NCBI RefSeq assembly: GCF_032854445.1
Contig: NC_088305.1
Span: 29,104,628 to 29,168,627 of the forward strand
Reading direction: 5' to 3'
DNA from: Liolophura sinensis
Taxonomy: Eukaryota > Mollusca > Polyplacophora > Chitonida > Chitonidae
Length of the DNA stretch: 64,000 nt
The position numbers and the translations under genes are program-made. A model generated the notes under the pieces. The model searched no databases. It was not told the DNA's origin and saw nothing but the letters and a program-made list of their open reading frames with translations. Position 1 is the first letter of the stretch. The number at the start of each line of letters is the position of its first letter. Below, piece by piece: positions 58,801 through 64,000 of this stretch.

Positions 58801-59950
58801 TTTTATCAAGCCTGCTTCACAGCTTGTTTTTGCCTTGAAACAAACAGCCGATAAAGATTTAAAATTTAAAAAACGATGGCGGTCATGTTTATCTGTGGGC
58901 AAAGCCACAGTGGTTTTGAGTCCACAACATCCCTGGTCAAGGGTTAACGTATGTCCAACATAAGCTACAAAATGTAAAACGCAGTCCACACGTTGTCTGG
59001 GGATGCTCGTCTTTTCACATAAAATTTTATGAACCCTGCACTTTATATTTTATACAACATAAGACAAAATCATTGATTTTTGCACTGAATTTGGCAGCAA
59101 AATCCATGGTTAAACAGAAACATTCATGATCAGATTCAGGTTTGGTAAGCGAGTGATAAAATTTATCAGCATTGCATTTCATCACTTCGATCGAACTAGG
59201 TTTCATGAAAAATGACATAAATAAGCGATATACTGATCCCGATTCACTGTGGTTGTTAACAGACTTTTGTCAAAGAAATCTCTTTGTCCAACTGCACTTT
59301 TAAGTTCCTTGTTCTTGTACAAAATTAAAATGGGTTACTTTCCTACTGTCTTTCATAGTCTCTCTTATTGGGAATTTAAAATTTACATTAAACCTAACAT
59401 TTAGTCAACTGTCGTTTAGTAAAATTTCGATTTGTTTTACTTAGGTAAAAAAACACAACTGACCACACTTTTTCACCTGTAAGAGCGCCGTCTCAAACCA
59501 CACTCTCCCTTTTTCCTTAGGATATTTTAGTTTGTGAACGTCATTTTGCTTGGTTACTTGATTAGTATTTTCACTATACTCAATATTTGACTTGAATTAT
59601 GGCGGCCATTTTCATCCCTGTAGAAAATCGACATCCATCTTGACGTCCGAGTCAGCACGGAGCGAAGTTCCAGCACGTAACTTTACTGGTATAGAGCTCG
59701 TCGTCTAAACTGCGGCAGTGGAGTTTGCAGTCAGCCATGACAGTTGCTCTCCTGCTAGTACCCCACTGAGCTCAGGTATTGTGGAGTAAAATTAACTATC
59801 ACTTGGGTTTCGTGGATTTGAACGAATGTATTACTGGCGGGTAAAACAGGATGCTATGAGCTTAAACTAAATCACCAAGACACCATCAGTGTTTCATATA
59901 ATAAATACTGCTGCCACGCGATTCGTCAAAACAATGGAGATAACTTAGCT
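55839..59950. other. AT-rich intergenic; possible MED1 3' UTR side
   Basis: A minus-strand SINE-like tail lies at 56896-56955 (GGAGTTTAACGCCCTACTC). A (TC)n run lies at about 57222-57236. The sequence otherwise shows only short ORFs. The MED1 3' UTR must extend into the right part, but I could not place its poly(A) site. Confidence 0.4.
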
Positions 59951-59968
59951 GGTGTGTGTGTGTGTGTG

Positions 59969-60017
<49 letters not shown>
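59951..60017. repeat. (GT)n-(TA)n microsatellite
   Basis: About 10 GT then about 22 TA dinucleotides, 310 bp beyond the MED1 stop codon and so probably in its 3' UTR. Confidence 0.97.
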
Positions 60018-60020
<3 letters not shown>

Positions 60021-60329
60021 AGACGAAATCATTAGCCAAAGTGCAAAATCGAACGGTATTCCGGGTGTCTAAATATTAATATAACTACGGAAATATGCTC
60101 GAATTATAGTAAATTTTTTTTTACAAATAAGGGGCAAAATATTACATGACGCATACACTTTCATACCCACACTTCAAAATTCGTGGAGCGATATGACAGA
60201 CACTTTTATATGGCTTGTGACCGTGCGTGTTGGACAGCAGCGCCCACATTGATTATACTGAACACAGAGACCAAAGCTGTGCACACAGAGAATAAAAGTT
60301 CCTGTACACTATACCCACAGAAGCCCTTA

Positions 60330-63300
60330 TCAACTGCCCATTCCTAGCACCACGTCATCCATGAGGTCGTCGTCTATTTCCACTGGTGAAGGTGCCACTG
60401 AGCCTGGGTTGGATGGGGCCTTAATCACTGGAGATGGTGTTGGAGAGCGCCGGTGTAGCTTAGGTGAGGGCCCTGGCGAAACTTTCGTCACCGGGGAGGT
60501 GGTTTTGTCTCTTGGCACCGGCTGTGGAGGGACCGGTTCTGGTTTGGGTAGTGAAGGAGGGGAGGTGACACTCAGAGAGTTACCTGTTGGTGTGGATGGG
60601 CAGTCTATCACTAACCCATTACCGGGACTGCTAGCGTCACTATGAGGACTTGGCACGGGCTGACTATTGCAGTTACTAGACGACGATGACCTTGGTTTCT
60701 TAGACTTTGGCGATGGTTGGTCGGCACCGTTCGGGTCAGGCCGTGATGGATCCGGTGGTTGCGCTAGCACAGGTGTTGGAGAGCGAAAAGACTCGCTGAG
60801 GGTGTCTTTAGTTAAGACAGTAGCACTATGAGAGTCTGATGAGAGTTCGGTCTCTCCATTCACCCTGGCACACCTGGTGGCCTTTAGCACGTTAGTCCTT
60901 TGGGGAGACACTTCCAACTCTGCAGACTTTCTATCACTTACCTCGTTCTCCACCACCTTCCTCCCTTCCTGGTCAAGTAAGCCAGCCAAGGAAGTTCTGT
61001 GGCGACCCTTTTCCTGCGGCTCTGGCCGCCCAGGTCCTTTACTTTTTGGCGAATTACTGGATTCTTGTGTATATTCTAACTGTAGTCTCTCCAGCACGGG
61101 TATTTTGGCGGTTTCCTCCGCAGATCTATGTTCCTTCTCCTCGGTAGGTGAGGCCGGAGTATCAACTTCGACCCTTCTCTCACACTTAGCTTCCTGAGAA
61201 ACAATGTCCTGTGAACCTTTAGAACTTGCACATATCGAAGACGTCGCGTGTTTATCCTCCAGCAGCTTCCCTGTATCGTCCTCCCTAGGAGAATGTTTGT
61301 CGCCGCTCGCACTGCTAGCCGCAGTACTTTTCGTAGCACTTTTACTAATGTGCTGTCTATCACCAGATTTGTGTACTTTAGAATTTTTCTCAGAGCTTTC
61401 GGGAATTTTGTCTTTCGCTGTTCCTCCTAAACACGTTGGAGAAGCTCCCAATGGAGATGATCTATGGCTACCCCCTACATTGCTCTCTCCGTTTCCCACA
61501 GAGCTGCTTTGCGAATTTCCAGAGGCCGATAAAGCGCTGCCACCGCCAGTTGCTCCAAGGCTATTTCCTGAGCTACTACTGAGTAAGTTCCCAGGACTTG
61601 AGCTAGAGCCACTTCCGGAAGAACCACTGTGGCTTTTCCGGCTACTCCAGTTATCTCCTTTACGACCGTCTTCTTTTCCACTTCTACACGACGAGTTCAC
61701 CGGATTCGAACATGGCTTTTGTCTGTCTCTGTCCCTGTCCTGTGAACCGGAAGATTTTCGGGGACTATTTTTTTCCATGACTGAATCGGATTTCGATCTC
61801 TGAGGAGAATAGTCAGCTTTGTCTTTTCTGGGGCTTGATTCTTTCAACAAAGACGACATACTATTGTAAAGAGTTTTTACTTTTTCTACGTCAGAACCAC
61901 CTCGGTCATTCGAACTCCCACTGACCTGCTTACTCGGAGACTTGTGCTCTCGACACAATGAGTTATTCGAAATATTCGAATTTGAACTCTTCACTTGGTT
62001 TGATTGTTGGGACACAACTGCAGCAAGAACTTTAACTCTGGACAAAGACTCTTCGCCACCTTCAGATTTTGGACCTGACGTGATCGCACTAGATTTGGTC
62101 AACTTGTCGATGACAGCTGACAACGAACCCTTCCGTAATCTACCAGGAGATTTTATCTTGTTGGTATTTTGCGATGTGCCGGATGCGGATGAGGGCGCCG
62201 TGGCGATGGACACTCCGTTCTTATTTCCAATGGGTGGTGTTGTGGGAGTGGTTCCAGGAGACAGAAGCCCCGTGGGTGTGACCGATGTAGGAGTAGCTGA
62301 CCGAGGTGAAGAATGCGCGGGTGATGCGTACGGTGACTGGCTGTTGCTTTTGCTTAGCGTTGTACTCACCGGCGCGGACTGAGGGGATGATTGCACATTA
62401 GACCCCGGCCCACGAGGGGCGCCCACTGTCACTGAGGCCCCCGCTGTAGGAATCACAATAGGTTTCAGCTTAATCGTGGGCGTTTTAGTCATAAGTTTGG
62501 AATCTGCCTTGCTCACAGTGATGTTCTTTGAGGTAGATCTCTGCGAAGACTTATGGGAGGATTTCTGAGAACTCGAAGACGATTTTTCCACACTATTGGA
62601 AGATTTCCCGCTGCTGGGATGAGACAAACGAGACTGTGACAACTTGCGACTCAATTCTTCCTTTTCTAATCCTTCTGAACCAGAAAATGAAAAAGCATCA
62701 TCCTCTGCGTAACTGGCCTGTGATGATTTGCGAGGCGCCGTCACCGTCTTAAAGATCGACCCGCTGCTCTTGGAAGAAGAAGTTACAGTTACCTTGTCAC
62801 CCCGTTTCGTAATCTTTAATTTTGGCATTTGTTTCTTATCATTAACTCCCGGATAGTTCACTTGGGTGGACTGGTAAAAAGTATCATCTCGCACAGAAGG
62901 TTGATAATGTAATTCCTCTAGTCTCTTTTTCTTCTTTTCCCTTCTGTACTCCTCTTTGTCTCGTTTTCGTTTCGAAGACTCACTACTACTGGAGTGTTTA
63001 GTTTTCTTGGATCGCTCCATCTTGCTGCTGCGATTGTTCTTCTCTATGTGGTGCGAACTAGGAGATTTAGTGGAGTGGGACAATGTTGAGGTCTTTGATG
63101 GAGAAATGGAAGAGTTAATCAGAGGGGATTTGCTGCCACTCAAGGCTGGCGAGCTGTACGCCACGGATGTCACAGCCATGGCCAGCCCGCCTTTGTTATT
63201 ATCTAAAGAACCATCTTTGCTACTTTTGGAATTATTTTTACTGTTCTTTGACAAATCCAGCACTTGTAAAGGAGACGACACGCTCCTGCCTTCATACTGA

Positions 63301-64000
63301 CGTGAAATTTTCATCTTAATGCCAGCCTGTTTGCTGGGAGACGTACCTCCAGGATCCACGCCGGTTTCCTCGGACGTTTTCCTAGCAGACATAGATCCAT
63401 CGACTTCAGACCTTCTTTTTGAAGAATTACACAAGTCACTGTCTAATTTTCTCCTCATTGGCGAGACACCCTCGCCTTCTGCTCTCTCCCTTGAGGAAGA
63501 GGAACTATCACTGTCAGTTTTTTTCTTGTTGGCACTGGGACTTTCATTTTCAAACCTCTTCTTCACAGAAACACCTTCAGACTCCTTTTTCTTGCTGCTA
63601 TGAGAGGATTCTGAGCTGTGTCCATCAGGTTTTTTCTTGCTGACACTGGGCGAGTCAGACTCCGTTCTTTTCTTACTTGACACATCATTATCAGCCTTCT
63701 TCACACCTGAACTTTCAGTGTCCACAGAAAGTTTTTTATTCACAATATCACTCTCTGATTTTTTCCTGTACAAACAGCTATCGCTATCAGATTTGCGAGG
63801 GAACACTAAGTCATTCTCCACCTTTCTGCGTGGGATATTTGACACATCACATTCAGAATTCTTCCGAGCATTTAAGAGATCACTATCCGGCTTTTTCCAA
63901 GTCTGGCTGGATGCATCCAGCTCAAATTTCACTTTGCCAGCCAGCCACTCTGTGGTCTCGCCACTGTCACTGACTCTTCTTTTCAGACCCGCTTTAGAAG
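60330..64000 (-). CDS. MED1: Mediator complex subunit 1 (MED1), C-terminal exon, partial
   Basis: One frame is open from the right edge to TGA at 60330, giving 1222 residues, and continues beyond the window. The protein is Ser/Lys/Pro-rich and disordered. Two features match the MED1 tail: KGSLSAVIDKL at about 62100-62132 (vertebrate form SLTAVIDKL) and the acidic end EIDDDLMDDVVLGMGS (vertebrate end EEDDDLMDVALIGN). A Lys/Arg cluster (KRKRDKEEYRREKKKKRL, ~62915-62975) is a likely nuclear signal. MED1 links nuclear receptors and other activators to RNA polymerase II through Mediator. The structured N-terminus is outside the window. The first ~180 residues are a repeat of KK..SD/ES blocks. An LAGLL (LxxLL) lies at 60975-60989. 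There is no intron in this part. Confidence 0.88.
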   Translation of the reverse strand, partial: SKAGLKRRVSDSGETTEWLAGKVKFELDASSQTWKKPDSDLLNARKNSECDVSNIPRRKVENDLVFPRKSDSDSCLYRKKSESDIVNKKLSVDTESSGVKKADNDVSSKKRTESDSPSVSKKKPDGHSSESSHSSKKKESEGVSVKKRFENESPSANKKKTDSDSSSSSRERAEGEGVSPMRRKLDSDLCNSSKRRSEVDGSMSARKTSEETGVDPGGTSPSKQAGIKMKISRQYEGRSVSSPLQVLDLSKNSKNNSKSSKDGSLDNNKGGLAMAVTSVAYSSPALSGSKSPLINSSISPSKTSTLSHSTKSPSSHHIEKNNRSSKMERSKKTKHSSSSESSKRKRDKEEYRREKKKKRLEELHYQPSVRDDTFYQSTQVNYPGVNDKKQMPKLKITKRGDKVTVTSSSKSSGSIFKTVTAPRKSSQASYAEDDAFSFSGSEGLEKEELSRKLSQSRLSHPSSGKSSNSVEKSSSSSQKSSHKSSQRSTSKNITVSKADSKLMTKTPTIKLKPIVIPTAGASVTVGAPRGPGSNVQSSPQSAPVSTTLSKSNSQSPYASPAHSSPRSATPTSVTPTGLLSPGTTPTTPPIGNKNGVSIATAPSSASGTSQNTNKIKSPGRLRKGSLSAVIDKLTKSSAITSGPKSEGGEESLSRVKVLAAVVSQQSNQVKSSNSNISNNSLCREHKSPSKQVSGSSNDRGGSDVEKVKTLYNSMSSLLKESSPRKDKADYSPQRSKSDSVMEKNSPRKSSGSQDRDRDRQKPCSNPVNSSCRSGKEDGRKGDNWSSRKSHSGSSGSGSSSSPGNLLSSSSGNSLGATGGGSALSASGNSQSSSVGNGESNVGGSHRSSPLGASPTCLGGTAKDKIPESSEKNSKVHKSGDRQHISKSATKSTAASSASGDKHSPREDDTGKLLEDKHATSSICASSKGSQDIVSQEAKCERRVEVDTPASPTEEKEHRSAEETAKIPVLERLQLEYTQESSNSPKSKGPGRPEPQEKGRHRTSLAGLLDQEGRKVVENEVSDRKSAELEVSPQRTNVLKATRCARVNGETELSSDSHSATVLTKDTLSESFRSPTPVLAQPPDPSRPDPNGADQPSPKSKKPRSSSSSNCNSQPVPSPHSDASSPGNGLVIDCPSTPTGNSLSVTSPPSLPKPEPVPPQPVPRDKTTSPVTKVSPGPSPKLHRRSPTPSPVIKAPSNPGSVAPSPVEIDDDLMDDVVLGMGS

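Noticed and set aside
60361-63973. Plus-strand ORFs of 94 to 199 codons opposite MED1
   Set aside because: They are shadows of the long GC-richer MED1 frame on the minus strand.

Overview
The window is nuclear DNA from an invertebrate animal. Coding information is split into small exons with GT..AG introns. Most of the sequence is AT-rich non-coding DNA packed with tRNA-derived SINEs, foldback/MITE-like elements and tandem arrays. The SINE tails (a form ending near AAGTGAAATATTCTTGAG, and a form ending AAGTACGACGTTAAACCCC) and the overused palindrome TAGGCCTA suggest a marine lophotrochozoan, most likely a mollusc. That placement is an inference.

Three protein-coding genes can be supported. 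(1) 12.1-16.5 kb, minus strand: a six-exon gene for a 233-residue protein of no family I recognise, with a CRE-like/E2F/YY1-like promoter region upstream. (2) 34.3-50.5 kb, plus strand: a 12-exon gene for an SLC38 (SNAT) amino-acid transporter, closest to SLC38A11. The exons join in frame to 503 residues, including a 77-bp exon 7 that is easily missed. (3) 60.33 kb to the right edge, minus strand: the large last exon of Mediator subunit MED1, cut by the window end. The three genes have no evident functional link; this is not an operon-like system.

The rest is repeats. 0-12 kb: SINEs, a 237-bp terminal-inverted-repeat element, a MITE inserted in a SINE, and 35-, ~60- and 19-bp arrays. 16.8-34 kb: a long alternating purine-pyrimidine microsatellite, a 5.5-kb array of a 39-bp unit with higher-order structure (open in several frames but very probably non-coding), and seven tandem 68-bp units that look like tRNA heads. 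The introns of the transporter hold at least seven tandem arrays, a 144-bp hairpin and two MITE relatives, one of which carries a ~22-bp satellite apparently born from the element's own interior. 50.5-60.3 kb: mostly featureless AT-rich DNA with SINE fragments.

I saw no ribosomal RNA, no convincing functional tRNA, no CRISPR array and no intact transposase or reverse transcriptase. The most unusual items are the MITE-born satellite, the 39-bp higher-order array, the tandem tRNA-like array and the unrecognised 233-residue gene.
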